From assembly GCF_900183385.1 (NCBI RefSeq), contig NZ_FXUT01000007.1, forward strand, positions 62,001 to 126,000: 64,000 bases of DNA. Reading direction: 5' to 3'. Shown piece by piece: positions 37,217 to 46,417 of the stretch. The notes under the pieces are model-generated. The model did no database searches. It saw nothing but the letters and a program-made list of their open reading frames with translations, and was not told where the DNA came from. Position numbers and translations under genes: made by a program. Numbering within the stretch: position 1 is the first letter of the stretch; each line of letters opens with the position of its first letter. This DNA comes from Listeria costaricensis. Lineage in GTDB: Bacteria > Bacillota > Bacilli > Lactobacillales > Listeriaceae.

Positions 37217-37933
37217 CTAGTCTTCTGGAACTTCAAACTTATAGCCCAGTCCCCATACAGTCACAATCATTTTAGCTGCTTCCTCGGAAACATCAAATAG
37301 TTTTTCACGCAGCCTCTTTACGTGTGTATCAATAGTTCGCAAGTCACCAAAAAACTCATATCGCCAAACCTCTTTGAGCAATGACTCACGATCAAACACT
37401 TTATCCGGTGATTTTGCTAAATAATAAAGCAAGTCATATTCCTTTGGCGTCAAGCTGATTTCTGTTCCATCAACAATCACACGATGCGCCTCATTATCAA
37501 TGGATAAATGTGGAAAATTAATAACGTCTCCCGGCAGACTGCTCACTATATTTTTATCTGTTTGTTTTGCACGACGAAGTACAGCCTTTACACGCAGTAC
37601 TACCTCACGTGGACTAAAAGGCTTGACAATATAATCATCCGCCCCCACTTCAAATCCCTGTACCCGATTTGCCTCTTCACCTTTGGCTGTAAGCATTACA
37701 ACCGGTGTTGATTTATATTCACGCAGTTCGCGGCAAACTTCAATTCCATCCTTACCTGGCATCATCAAATCAAGTAAAATGACCTCATAATTATTATTCA
37801 GTGCCATTTGAAGCGCCTGATCTCCGTCACTAGCTTCCTCGATTTTAAAATTTTCTCTTTCCAGATACATTTTTAAGAGACGGCGGATACGATCTTCATC
37901 GTCAACAATAAGCACTTTAATTCGCTCACTCAT
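37217..37933 (-). CDS. resD: Response regulator ResD
   Basis: OmpR/PhoB-family regulator paired with ResE. The 238-residue protein has the receiver acidic pair DDED (11-14), phospho-acceptor Asp 55 in LLDLMMPGKDG, MLTAKGE, and a C-terminal winged helix (DLRTIDTHVKRLREKL, VWGLGYKF). The adjacent kinase and conservation of gene order (resD-resE downstream of rluB/scp genes) support the name. Confidence 0.93.
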   Translation of the reverse strand: MSERIKVLIVDDEDRIRRLLKMYLERENFKIEEASDGDQALQMALNNNYEVILLDLMMPGKDGIEVCRELREYKSTPVVMLTAKGEEANRVQGFEVGADDYIVKPFSPREVVLRVKAVLRRAKQTDKNIVSSLPGDVINFPHLSIDNEAHRVIVDGTEISLTPKEYDLLYYLAKSPDKVFDRESLLKEVWRYEFFGDLRTIDTHVKRLREKLFDVSEEAAKMIVTVWGLGYKFEVPED

Positions 37934-38114
37934 AAGTATACATCCCCCAACTTTGAATTGCTCATTTTTTAAGAGTATTTATTTAATAATCATATAGAAA
38001 GTGATTTCCTTTTATGGAGGCACCCACATACCTTCTTACTAGAAAATCTAACGATCAAATAAATTATACATGTTTTTCACAAAACACGCTATTAAAACCC
38101 TACAAATGTCCTGA

Positions 38115-38846
38115 TTATTTCTGACCAAATTGGGCAAGTGCTTTGAGCTGTTTTACTTCATGATGTGTCAACTCGCGCCATTCTCCCGCATTCAAACCAC
38201 GCAAATTCAGAAAAGCATATTCCTCACGTACCAGCTTTTGAACCGGAAAACCAACTGATTCAAACATTTTACGTACCTGCCGATTTCGCCCTTCGTGAAT
38301 GGTGATTTCGACAATCGCTTTTTCTTTTTTCTTATCAAACGATCGCATTTTCACTTTTGCCGGAGCCGTTTTTTTCCCTTCCAAATGAACGCCTTTTGCA
38401 AGTTTTTGTAAAACCTCGCGTTCAGGAATGCCTTTTAGCCGTGCAATATATTTTTTCTCTACTTTATAACGCGGATGCATCAGCAAATTGGCAAATTCAC
38501 CATCATTTGTCATCAAAAGCAAACCAGATGTATCATAATCCAGTCGTCCAACCGGATAAAGCCGCGTGCCGATTGCTTCAAAATAATCGGTTACCACTCG
38601 TCGCCCTTTTTCATCTGATACCGCTGAAACAACCCCTCTTGGCTTGTAGAAAAGGAAATACCGATGCTCCTCTTTTGTCAGCGCAATCCCCTCTACTTCA
38701 ACACGATCACTCGCCCGTACTTTTGTCCCAAGTTCACGAACAACTTGGCCATTTACCGTTACTTTTCCGTCTGCAATCAGCTTCTCCGCTTTTCTTCTTG
38801 AGGTAATCCCCGCATTCGCTATAACTTTTTGTAAACGTTCTTCCAT
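38115..38846 (-). CDS. rluB: 23S rRNA pseudouridine synthase RluB family
   Basis: Makes pseudouridine in 23S rRNA. The 243-residue protein has an N-terminal S4 RNA-binding domain (LQKVIANAGITSRRKAEKLI) and the catalytic motif PVGRLDYDTSGLLLMTNDG with the active aspartate. The ATG at 38846 overlaps the scpB TGA by one base; a GTG just before is less likely. Part of scpA-scpB-rluB. Confidence 0.93.
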   Translation of the reverse strand: MEERLQKVIANAGITSRRKAEKLIADGKVTVNGQVVRELGTKVRASDRVEVEGIALTKEEHRYFLFYKPRGVVSAVSDEKGRRVVTDYFEAIGTRLYPVGRLDYDTSGLLLMTNDGEFANLLMHPRYKVEKKYIARLKGIPEREVLQKLAKGVHLEGKKTAPAKVKMRSFDKKKEKAIVEITIHEGRNRQVRKMFESVGFPVQKLVREEYAFLNLRGLNAGEWRELTHHEVKQLKALAQFGQK

Positions 38847-39445
38847 CACGTTTCATCCCCATTCTCTGGTTTTATTTGGTTGAAACGATCGAAAAACAAA
38901 TCCATTTCATCCTGATCAATTTCATCGGTCGGTTCAGCAAGCTGTGGCAGTTCTTCCAGCGCCTTTAGACCAAAAGCATCTAAAAATTCATTCGTTGTCA
39001 CGTAAAGCTTGGCCCGGCCAGCCCCTTCAGCACGACCTTTATCAGTTACAAGTCCGCGCGCCACAAGCGTTCTGATTGGTCCGTCAGACTGCACGCCTCG
39101 CACTTCATCCACTTCCATTCGAGTGATTGGCTGCCTGTAAGCGATGATTGCCAGTGTTTCAAGCGATGCCTGAGAAAGTGAAGCAGAGTGTGGCGCTTCA
39201 ACAAGTTTGCGTAAATAATCCGCATACTCTTTTTTGGTCGCAAGTTGAAAAGTCCCGGCAAGTTCCAGCAATACCAGCCCGCGCGCTTCATTCTCTTGAA
39301 AACGCTCCTGCATCGTTTCAAGCAGGTTGAGTGCCTCAATATAGGTGATTTCCATAACCTCCGTAAGCTGCTTGGTGGAAATTCCCTCATCACCAGCCGC
39401 AAAAAGCAGGCTTTCTAGTATTCCTAACTGCTGTTCTTTATTCAC
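38846..39445 (-). CDS. scpB: Segregation and condensation protein B
   Basis: Winged-helix (kite) subunit of the SMC-ScpAB condensin. The 199-residue protein shows SLLFAAGDEGIS, SLETLAIIAYRQPITRMEVDEVRGV and LVTDKGRAEGAGRAKLYVTT, the ScpB signatures. Overlaps scpA by 8 nt and rluB by 1 nt. Confidence 0.95.
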   Translation of the reverse strand: MNKEQQLGILESLLFAAGDEGISTKQLTEVMEITYIEALNLLETMQERFQENEARGLVLLELAGTFQLATKKEYADYLRKLVEAPHSASLSQASLETLAIIAYRQPITRMEVDEVRGVQSDGPIRTLVARGLVTDKGRAEGAGRAKLYVTTNEFLDAFGLKALEELPQLAEPTDEIDQDEMDLFFDRFNQIKPENGDET

Positions 39446-40187
39446 GCTCCATTTCCCCTCTACCTTCTACATACAAATCTGAAAAACTGTCCGCCTGTTC
39501 GACTGATACAGCCTTTCGTTTCATTAATTCAAGCAGTGCCAAAAAAGTGACGACCATTTGTTCTTTGGTCCGCTCCTCAAATAGTTCTTCAAATCTAAGT
39601 TTCCCTTTATGCACGGCAAGCTTTTCCAACACTTCTTCCATCCGGGTATCAATCGAGATTTCCTGCGTGGTAATTCGCGTGTGAAGCGGCTTATGCAATT
39701 TTTGCCGCCGTAATAGTTTGTTGAAAGCCCCCAGCATATCCTCAAGTGTCACATTAAGTTCCCGCACCTCGTCCAAATCTTCGTAAGGCGACAGATCCAT
39801 TGGCGGTTTGCTGAAATAAAAACTCCGCTCGGCTTCTTTTTCCTTCAATTCTTGTGCGGCTTCTTTGTAACGTTTATATTCCATCAAACGTTCCACTAAT
39901 TCATCACGCGGATCGAAGTCAGGATCAAAGTCATCCTCTTCAAGCTCGAGCTCTTGTTTAGGCAAAAGCATTTTACTTTTGATTGCTAGAAGTGTGGCTG
40001 CCATCACCAAATATTCACTGGCTACATCAAGCTCAAGCCGCTGCATCGTATGAACGAATTCCATATACTGCTCGGTAATCTCTACCATTGGAATATCATA
40101 AATATCGATTTCCAGTTTACCAATCAAATGGAGCAGCAAGTCGAGCGGCCCTTCAAAAGCTTCTACTTTAAAATTCATTTCAGTCAT
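39438..40187 (-). CDS. scpA: Segregation and condensation protein A
   Basis: Kleisin subunit linking the SMC heads. The 249-residue protein begins MNFKVEAFEGPLDLLLHLIGKLEIDIYDIP-like residues diagnostic of ScpA, has an acidic middle (about 90-110) and a C-terminal winged helix (VTFLALLELMKRKAV). First gene of scpA-scpB-rluB. Confidence 0.95.
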   Translation of the reverse strand: MTEMNFKVEAFEGPLDLLLHLIGKLEIDIYDIPMVEITEQYMEFVHTMQRLELDVASEYLVMAATLLAIKSKMLLPKQELELEEDDFDPDFDPRDELVERLMEYKRYKEAAQELKEKEAERSFYFSKPPMDLSPYEDLDEVRELNVTLEDMLGAFNKLLRRQKLHKPLHTRITTQEISIDTRMEEVLEKLAVHKGKLRFEELFEERTKEQMVVTFLALLELMKRKAVSVEQADSFSDLYVEGRGEMERE

Positions 40188-40201
40188 TATATGAAACCAC
40201 C

Positions 40202-41515
40202 TTAATTCAGTGCTAAATCATTCTGTATCAAATCGGCATAGCTTTCCCGTTTGATGACCAGTTTTGCTTCGCCATTTTCCACAAAAACGACTGCCGGACG
40301 CGGAATGCGATTATAATTACTTGCCATTGCATAGCCATAAGCGCCCGTACAAAATACGGCTAAATAATCGCCAGCCGCAGCTTTGGGAAGTGGCAGATCC
40401 CAAATCAGCATATCACCAGATTCGCAACACTTTCCAGCAAGCGAAATCGTTTCTTCCGGTTTGTCGAGCGGCCGTCTTGCCAAAACTGCCTCATAATGAG
40501 CTTCATAAAGCGCCGGTCTGATATTGTCATTCATGCCACCATCAACCGCCAAATACTGCCGAACGCCCGGCACCTCTTTCCGTGACCCTGCCTGATAAAG
40601 CGTCGTCCCCGCCTCACCGACAAGCGAACGCCCCGGCTCAATCCAGATTTCTGGAACCGCAAGGCCATGTCCATCTGCGACTTTTTTAATTTCAGCGACA
40701 ATCTGCCGAACATATTCAGCCGGTTCAAGCGGTTTATCCTCTTCCGTATAGCGCACGCCGAATCCACCGCCAAGATTGAGCACCTTTGAATCGAAGCCAA
40801 GTGATTCATGCCAAGTGACCAGCTGCTCCATAATTCGATGAGCCGCCATGACAAAGCCAGTCGTTTCAAAAATTTGCGAGCCGATATGGCAGTGAAGCCC
40901 GATTAAATCAAAGGCATCCGAAGCAGCCAGAACTTGGCGAATCGCCTCTTCCGCTTGCCCATTCGTAAGCCCAAATCCAAATTTCGAATCATCCTGCCCT
41001 GTCAAAATATAATCATGCGTGTGTGCTTCAATGCCCGGTGTTACCCGCACAAGCACCGCGATTTTCTGTTTTCTGTTTCTTAAAAGTTCTGTAAGCAGCT
41101 CGATTTCATAAAAATTATCCAAGACGATACAGCCAATTTCATAATCGAGCGCCATCACAAGCTCTTCTCTCGTCTTATTGTTGCCGTGGAAATGAATCCG
41201 TTCTTTTGGATAGCCGGCTTCGATTGCCGTATAAAGCTCTCCGCCAGATACAACATCAAGCGACATGCCCTCCTCTGCCATCAGCTGGTAGATCGCAATA
41301 GCCGAAAAAGCCTTGCTGGCATAAGCTACTTGCGCTTTCACACCCAACTCCTCGAATGTCTTTTTAAAACCCCGAGCTCTTTCTCGAATAAGCGCAACAT
41401 CATAAACATAAAGCGGTGTACCGTAGCTTTCAGCAAGCTTCAGCGTATCAACCCCTCCAATTTCCAGATGCCCTTTGTCATTCACTTTCATTGTTCCATA
41501 CCGTTCAAATGCCAT
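40202..41515 (-). CDS. lysA: Diaminopimelate decarboxylase
   Basis: PLP-dependent last step of lysine synthesis. The 437-residue fold III enzyme has AYASKAFSA (PLP Lys), HCHIGSQI, NLGGGFGVRY, IEPGRSLVGEAG and CCESGDML (active Cys of the partner subunit). The start at 41515 (MAFERYGTMKV) follows GGTGGGAA at 8 nt; a longer frame has no site. No lysine riboswitch is visible upstream. Works with dapB from the start of the window. Confidence 0.94.
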   Translation of the reverse strand: MAFERYGTMKVNDKGHLEIGGVDTLKLAESYGTPLYVYDVALIRERARGFKKTFEELGVKAQVAYASKAFSAIAIYQLMAEEGMSLDVVSGGELYTAIEAGYPKERIHFHGNNKTREELVMALDYEIGCIVLDNFYEIELLTELLRNRKQKIAVLVRVTPGIEAHTHDYILTGQDDSKFGFGLTNGQAEEAIRQVLAASDAFDLIGLHCHIGSQIFETTGFVMAAHRIMEQLVTWHESLGFDSKVLNLGGGFGVRYTEEDKPLEPAEYVRQIVAEIKKVADGHGLAVPEIWIEPGRSLVGEAGTTLYQAGSRKEVPGVRQYLAVDGGMNDNIRPALYEAHYEAVLARRPLDKPEETISLAGKCCESGDMLIWDLPLPKAAAGDYLAVFCTGAYGYAMASNYNRIPRPAVVFVENGEAKLVIKRESYADLIQNDLALN

Positions 41516-41606
41516 GCCTATTCCCACCTTTACTCGGAATTCTTTTACAGAAGTTCCTTTCTATAGTAGCACAAACTAGCCTACTGCTACAATAACTATC
41601 CACAAA

Positions 41607-41656
41607 TAAAAGAAAACGCGCTAGAGTTGCGTCATCTACCGCCACCCCTAGCGCGA
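41607..41656 (-). terminator. Terminator of the xerD-deoB-punA unit
   Basis: Minus strand CGCGCTAG, 23-nt loop, CTAGCGCG, then TTTTCTTTTA. Confidence 0.8.
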
Positions 41657-41663
41657 AAAGAGT

Positions 41664-42482
41664 TTATTTCATTTGGGCAATCAGCGCTTTGACATAGCGT
41701 AAAAAGTCCGCCTGCACCCGATCTGTTGTTTCAATGACTTCTTCATGTGAAAGTGGTTGATCAAGAATTCCTGCCGCCATATTCGTAATGCAGCTGATGC
41801 CAAGTACTTCAATTCCGGCATGACGGGCAATAATGACTTCCGAAACAGTCGACATGCCCACCGCATCAGCTCCAAGTGTCCGCATCATACGAATTTCGGC
41901 TGGCGTTTCATATGTTGGACCGCTAAATCCAGCATATACACCCTCACAAATGGGGATTTCCAAATCGCTGGCAATCTTTCGGGCCTGTTCCCGCAAACGC
42001 AGGCTGTAGGCTTCCGACATATCCGGAAAGCGCGGACCAAAGTGATCGACATTGCGGCCAATCAGCGGATTCGTCCCCGTGAAATTGATATGATCTGAAA
42101 TCAGCATCAAATCTCCCGCATGGTAGAGTTCATTGACGCCGCCAGCCGCATTCGTCACAAGTAGCAGCTCAACGCCAAGCTCCTTCATGACCCGAACTGG
42201 AAATGTCACTTCCTCCATCGCATAGCCTTCATAATAATGGAAGCGTCCCTGCATCGCCACAACTTCTTTTTGCTCCAACTTTCCAAAAACGAATTGACCG
42301 GCATGGCCTTCTACCGTTGAAACAGGAAAATGCGGGATCTCCTGATAAGGAATCTTCACTGAATCTGTAATCTCATCTGCCAAAACACCCAGTCCAGATC
42401 CTAGAATCAAGCCAATTTTCGGTGTCCCCTGATAGCTTTGGCGGATTTTCTCCACCGCTTCATTTACTTTTTCAATACCCAT
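41664..42482 (-). CDS. punA: Purine nucleoside phosphorylase
   Basis: Phosphorolysis of purine (deoxy)nucleosides. The 272-residue trimeric-type enzyme has GLILGSGLGVLAD, GHAGQFVFG, QGRFHYYEGY, LLVTNAAGG and FSGPTYETPAEIRM with the catalytic Glu and Asn region. It lies 18 nt after deoB; the two act in one salvage route (nucleoside to ribose 1-phosphate to ribose 5-phosphate). Confidence 0.93.
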   Translation of the reverse strand: MGIEKVNEAVEKIRQSYQGTPKIGLILGSGLGVLADEITDSVKIPYQEIPHFPVSTVEGHAGQFVFGKLEQKEVVAMQGRFHYYEGYAMEEVTFPVRVMKELGVELLLVTNAAGGVNELYHAGDLMLISDHINFTGTNPLIGRNVDHFGPRFPDMSEAYSLRLREQARKIASDLEIPICEGVYAGFSGPTYETPAEIRMMRTLGADAVGMSTVSEVIIARHAGIEVLGISCITNMAAGILDQPLSHEEVIETTDRVQADFLRYVKALIAQMK

Positions 42483-42500
42483 CTTTTTTCCCTCACTTCT

Positions 42501-43682
42501 TTATTTCAAGTCTTGTAAAAAGCTTTCGCCATATTCCGGCATCTGCACGCCAAAATTATCTGCCACAGTCGCTCCCAAGTCCGCAAATGTACGACGTAGC
42601 GGCAATTCTTTTCCGCCATTAAACCGTTTTGAATAAACTAGAAGCGGAACGTATTCCCGCGTATGATCAGTCCCGCGATAAGTTGGATCATTGCCATGGT
42701 CAGCCGTAATGATAAGTAAATCGTCTTCTGCCATCCGTTCAAAAACTTCCGGCAAGCGGGCATCAAACTCTTCCAAAGCCTTTCCGTAGCCGATTGGATC
42801 ACGACGATGGCCAAATAGCGCATCAAAATCAACCAGATTTAAGAAGCTCATTCCGGTAAAATCTTTTTCAAGCACATGATTCAGCTGATCCATCCCGTCC
42901 ATATTTGATTTCGTCCGAATGGCTTCTGTCACGCCTTCCCCGTCAAAAATATCACTGATTTTCCCAATCGCAATCACATCTTTACCGGCATCTTTCATGG
43001 CGTTCATAACAGTCGGTTTGAAAGGTTTCAGCGCATAATCATGTCGATTTGGTGTACGTGTAAAATTCCCCGGTTCTCCGACAAACGGACGCGCGATGAT
43101 GCGGCCCAACATGTACGGGTCATCCAGTGTGATTTTCCGGCAGTATGTGCAAATATCATACAGCTCTTCAAGGGGAACAATTTCTTCATGTGCCGCGATT
43201 TGAAGCACGGAATCCGCTGATGTATAGACAATAAGTGCCCCCGTTTTCATATGTTCCTCACCGAGCTCGCTCATAATTTCTGTTCCACTGGCCGGTTTAT
43301 TGCCGATCACCTTGCGTCCCGTATAGTCTTCAATTTGCTGAATCAATTCGTCTGGAAAGCCGTCTGGAAACACGCGAAACGGCGTATCGATATAAAGCCC
43401 CATGATTTCCCAGTGGCCTGTCATCGTATCTTTTCCTTTTGAAGCTTCCTGCATTTTCGTATAGTAGGCTTTCGGTTCAGCCGCTTTTTCCACACCCGGA
43501 ACCGGTTCAATATTGGACAAGCCGAGTTTCCCCATCTCCGGCATGTTTAAGCCGTCCATTTTCTCCGCAATATGTCCGAAAGTATCCACACCAAAATCAT
43601 CAAAATCAGCAGCATCTGGTGCCTCGCCGATTCCCACTGAATCCATCACGATCACATGGATACGCTTAAATTGCTCTGTCAT
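42501..43682 (-). CDS. deoB: Phosphopentomutase
   Basis: Interconverts (deoxy)ribose 1- and 5-phosphate. The 393-residue alkaline-phosphatase-superfamily enzyme has [15 protein letters not shown] at the N-terminus, KDTMTGHWE with the phosphorylated Thr, and the metal ligands in [35 protein letters not shown]. Sits between xerD and punA with short gaps. Confidence 0.95.
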   Translation of the reverse strand: MTEQFKRIHVIVMDSVGIGEAPDAADFDDFGVDTFGHIAEKMDGLNMPEMGKLGLSNIEPVPGVEKAAEPKAYYTKMQEASKGKDTMTGHWEIMGLYIDTPFRVFPDGFPDELIQQIEDYTGRKVIGNKPASGTEIMSELGEEHMKTGALIVYTSADSVLQIAAHEEIVPLEELYDICTYCRKITLDDPYMLGRIIARPFVGEPGNFTRTPNRHDYALKPFKPTVMNAMKDAGKDVIAIGKISDIFDGEGVTEAIRTKSNMDGMDQLNHVLEKDFTGMSFLNLVDFDALFGHRRDPIGYGKALEEFDARLPEVFERMAEDDLLIITADHGNDPTYRGTDHTREYVPLLVYSKRFNGGKELPLRRTFADLGATVADNFGVQMPEYGESFLQDLK

Positions 43683-43713
43683 AAGTCAAACGCCTTCCCT
43701 TCATTTTTTTATA

Positions 43714-44607
43714 TTAAGCACGCGGATGAAACTCTTTGTAGACATCTTTCAAACGTGCTTTCGTCACATGTGTATAAATTTGAGTGGTAGAAATATCCGC
43801 ATGGCCTAGAAGTTCCTGAACGGAGCGAAGATCTGCCCCGTTTTCCAAAAGATGCGTCGCAAAAGAGTGTCTCAGCATATGTGGCGTAATGGATTTTTCA
43901 ATCCCCGCCTTGACCGCCAGCTGCTTCAAATTTTTCCAAAAGCCCTGCCGCGACATACCCTTGCCGTGGTGATTTAAAAACACTTCATCCGCCCGATATT
44001 TTGAACTTCTGAGCTTTGGTCGCCCGTTTTCCAAATAATTGAGCAATGCTTTTGTCGCAGCCGATCCAAGCGGTATAATCCGTTCCTTGTCTCCCTTGCC
44101 GATCGTCTGAATGAAGCCCATTTGCAAATGCAGATCATCCATTTTTAAATGAATCAGCTCACTCACACGCAGGCCCGTCGCATAAAGCACCTCGAGCATC
44201 GCGATATCACGCAGGCCGTAAACGGTTTTACCATCAGGAGCCGCAAGCAGTTTTTCCACTTCATCAAGATTAAGCACTTTCGGCAGTTCTTTCGCTTGTT
44301 TAGGGGTTTCGATCTGAATCATCGGATCATGTGAAACCTTCCCATCATGCAGCAGAAAATGGAAAAAAGAACGCAGCGAAGCCAGATAGCGCGCAACAGA
44401 CCGAGGTGACTTTCCGTCTTTGCGAGCATAGCCCAAAAAGCCGACAATATCCGCACGTTCGATTTTTTCTGGATCCATAATTTGCCGTGTCTCTTCCATA
44501 TAATTAGCAAAATAATTCAGATCCCGTTTATAAGCATGCAGGGTATTATCTGACAAGCCTTTCTCCACAATAAGAAAATGCAAAAAATCTTCAATTAAGT
44601 CATTCAT
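43714..44607 (-). CDS. xerD: Tyrosine recombinase XerD
   Basis: Chromosome-dimer resolution recombinase acting at dif with XerC. The 297-residue protein has an N-terminal SAM-like DNA-binding domain (1-100) and a catalytic domain with ATGLRVSEL (Arg), the Lys region, HMLRHSFATHLL (HxxR), and LGHADISTTQIYTHV (His, Tyr nucleophile). GGAGGT 7 nt before 44607 fixes the start. Gene context (fur-xerD-deoB-punA) is the housekeeping Listeria/Bacillus order, not a mobile element. Confidence 0.95.
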   Translation of the reverse strand: MNDLIEDFLHFLIVEKGLSDNTLHAYKRDLNYFANYMEETRQIMDPEKIERADIVGFLGYARKDGKSPRSVARYLASLRSFFHFLLHDGKVSHDPMIQIETPKQAKELPKVLNLDEVEKLLAAPDGKTVYGLRDIAMLEVLYATGLRVSELIHLKMDDLHLQMGFIQTIGKGDKERIIPLGSAATKALLNYLENGRPKLRSSKYRADEVFLNHHGKGMSRQGFWKNLKQLAVKAGIEKSITPHMLRHSFATHLLENGADLRSVQELLGHADISTTQIYTHVTKARLKDVYKEFHPRA

Positions 44608-44729
44608 TATCGCGACCTCCACAATGTTCATTTTAACATGGATTAACCTTCACGTGAATTTTTTCGCCGATATCACGAAGTTGTTCTATAATTCAAACGA
44701 TTGCCCCACCCATTCGTGTAATGACTAAC

Positions 44730-44760
44730 AAAAAAGACCTTCCCAACAATCGGAAAGGCC
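44730..44760 (-). terminator. Terminator of fur
   Basis: Minus strand GGCCTTTCC-GATTGTT-GGGAAGGTC followed by six T residues. Confidence 0.82.
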
Positions 44761-44771
44761 GCAACGCTTGA

Positions 44772-45227
44772 TCAGCTATTTTTTTTACTTTTTTTCTTAC
44801 ATTCCGAGCAGATTCCTTGGAAGGTCAAACGATGATCCTTAATCAAAAAGTGCCATCTCTGCTCTACAATCTTTTCAACATCTTCCAGAAGGTCTTCCTG
44901 AATTTCCTCTACCGATCCGCATTCTAAACAGACGAGATGGTGGTGGAAATGCTTGGCCCCTTCTTTTCGCAGATCATACCGACTAACGCCATCGCCAAAA
45001 TTGATCTTATCCACGATTCGCAGTTCCGTAAGCAGCTCTAATGTCCGATAAACGGTTGCCAGTCCAGTATCCGGTGCAATATCTTTCACACGTAAAAAGA
45101 CTTCTTCCGCACTCAAATGGTCCTTCTCATTTTCCAGCAATACACGTACAGTCGCTTCACGTTGCGGGGTCAGTTTATAACTTGCTTCATGTAGTTGTGC
45201 TTTGATTCGCCCAATTCGGCCTTCCAT
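44772..45227 (-). CDS. fur: Ferric uptake regulator
   Basis: Iron-responsive repressor. The 151-residue protein has an N-terminal winged helix (LTPQREATVRVLLENEKDHLSAEEV, TVYRTLELL), the metal region HFHHHLVCLECGSVEE and the second CxxC in GICSECKKK. The motifs favour Fur over PerR or Zur, and the adjacent iron-uptake genes with an exact Fur box agree. A PerR-type box lies about 80 nt upstream. Confidence 0.93.
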   Translation of the reverse strand: MEGRIGRIKAQLHEASYKLTPQREATVRVLLENEKDHLSAEEVFLRVKDIAPDTGLATVYRTLELLTELRIVDKINFGDGVSRYDLRKEGAKHFHHHLVCLECGSVEEIQEDLLEDVEKIVEQRWHFLIKDHRLTFQGICSECKKKSKKNS

Positions 45228-45305
45228 TGATTCGTTCCTCCCTCTGCTGTGCTTCTCGCTGAAACTCTAATCAATTCTCATTATCAATTAATCTTCTTAA
45301 ACAAT

Positions 45306-45320
45306 TTATAATAATTCTAA
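45306..45320. promoter_or_regulatory. PerR box upstream of fur
   Basis: TTATAATAATTCTAA matches the PerR box TTATAATNATTATAA at 14 of 15 positions. PerR control of fur is known in Bacillus and Listeria. The surrounding 45228-45574 intergenic region contains no gene and further AT-rich half-boxes (for example ATAATTATCAT near 45465). Confidence 0.65.
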
Positions 45321-45536
45321 TTAAAAAACAAGTATTGAATTTCTAAACCAGCTAATTCTGATGTTAAAATTCCGCTTAAATACTTACTTCCTATAAGATA
45401 ACACAAATCATTTCGACTGTCTATATCTGTTATCAATTAGTAGCAAATAAGGCCATTTTTATAATAATTATCATCTGTAATCACAATGTCTTTATTTTCA
45501 ACTTGCTTGTTGTGAGAAAAAAATCTATACTGAAAT

Positions 45537-45551
45537 TGATAATCATTATCA
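45537..45551 (+). promoter_or_regulatory. Fur box upstream of fhuC
   Basis: TGATAATCATTATCA is an exact 7-1-7 Fur box (TGATAATNATTATCA), 23 nt before the fhuC start, so it should overlap the promoter and repress under iron sufficiency. Confidence 0.9.
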
Positions 45552-45574
45552 CTATAATCATTGGAGTGGTGGCT

Positions 45575-46417
45575 TTGAAAAAACTTTACACAGAAGATCT
45601 GCAAATCGCCTATGATAAACGTATTATAGTCGATCATTTAAATATAGAAATTCCTGAAGGCGAAATCACAGCGCTTGTCGGTGCCAATGGCTCTGGTAAG
45701 TCAACCATTTTAAAAACCATGAGTCGACTGATGCAGCCCACGGAAGGACATGTCATTTTAGATGGAAAGAAAATTCACCAAGAGTCAACAAAACAAATCG
45801 CCAAAGAATTATCAATCCTGCCGCAAAATCCTTCTGCACCAGGCGGACTCACAGTATTTGATCTGGTTTCCTATGGCCGAACGCCTCATCAAAAAGGAAT
45901 GAAGGCCCTCAGTCTGGCCGATCGCGAAATGATTGACTGGGCGATCCGAATGACTAATATGGAAGATTTTACTGACCGGCCGATCGAACAGCTTTCTGGC
46001 GGACAACGACAGCGGGTCTGGATTGCGATGGCGCTGGCTCAGGATACATCCATTCTTTTCCTTGATGAGCCGACTACCTTTCTCGACATGACGCATCAGC
46101 TGGATGTAATGAATATTTTGAAACATTTAAATGAAAAAGAGAAGCGAACGATCGTGATGGTCGTCCATGATCTCAACCACGCCTCTCGTTATGCCAGTCA
46201 TATGATCGCCATCAAAGCAGGAAAAATGGCTGCTTGTGGAACGCCGCAAGAAGTCATGACCAGCGAAATGTTGGAAGATGTTTTCAATATCCGCGCTGAT
46301 ATTTTGATCGATCCACGTACAGGTGTCCCGCTTTGTCTGCCCTATGAGACTTGCAGTGGATGCGAAATCAAAGATGTTGTAAGGGGGACGCAGAATGTCG
46401 CAGCCGGAATTATATGA
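45575..46417 (+). CDS. fhuC: Iron-siderophore ABC transporter ATP-binding protein FhuC
   Basis: Cytoplasmic ATPase of a FecCD/FhuBG-type importer. The 280-residue protein has Walker A GANGSGKST (36-44), Q-loop SILPQNPSAPGG, signature LSGGQRQRV, Walker B ILFLDEPTTFLD and the switch His in VVHDLNHASRYA. The start is TTG 45575 with GGAG 8 nt before it; the longer frame runs through the Fur box and is unlikely. No binding-protein or permease genes are adjacent, although L. monocytogenes has fhuD, fhuB and fhuG between fur and fhuC. Overlaps the next gene by 23 nt. Confidence 0.9.
   Translation: MKKLYTEDLQIAYDKRIIVDHLNIEIPEGEITALVGANGSGKSTILKTMSRLMQPTEGHVILDGKKIHQESTKQIAKELSILPQNPSAPGGLTVFDLVSYGRTPHQKGMKALSLADREMIDWAIRMTNMEDFTDRPIEQLSGGQRQRVWIAMALAQDTSILFLDEPTTFLDMTHQLDVMNILKHLNEKEKRTIVMVVHDLNHASRYASHMIAIKAGKMAACGTPQEVMTSEMLEDVFNIRADILIDPRTGVPLCLPYETCSGCEIKDVVRGTQNVAAGII

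Noticed and set aside
41516-41600. Lysine riboswitch upstream of lysA
   Set aside because: The upstream region (toward scpA this gene is preceded by only short sequence at 41516-41606) has no conserved lysine aptamer elements.
43714-44607. Phage or island integrase
   Set aside because: The tyrosine recombinase is in the conserved fur-xerD-deoB-punA order and has XerD signatures; no attachment repeats or phage genes are nearby.
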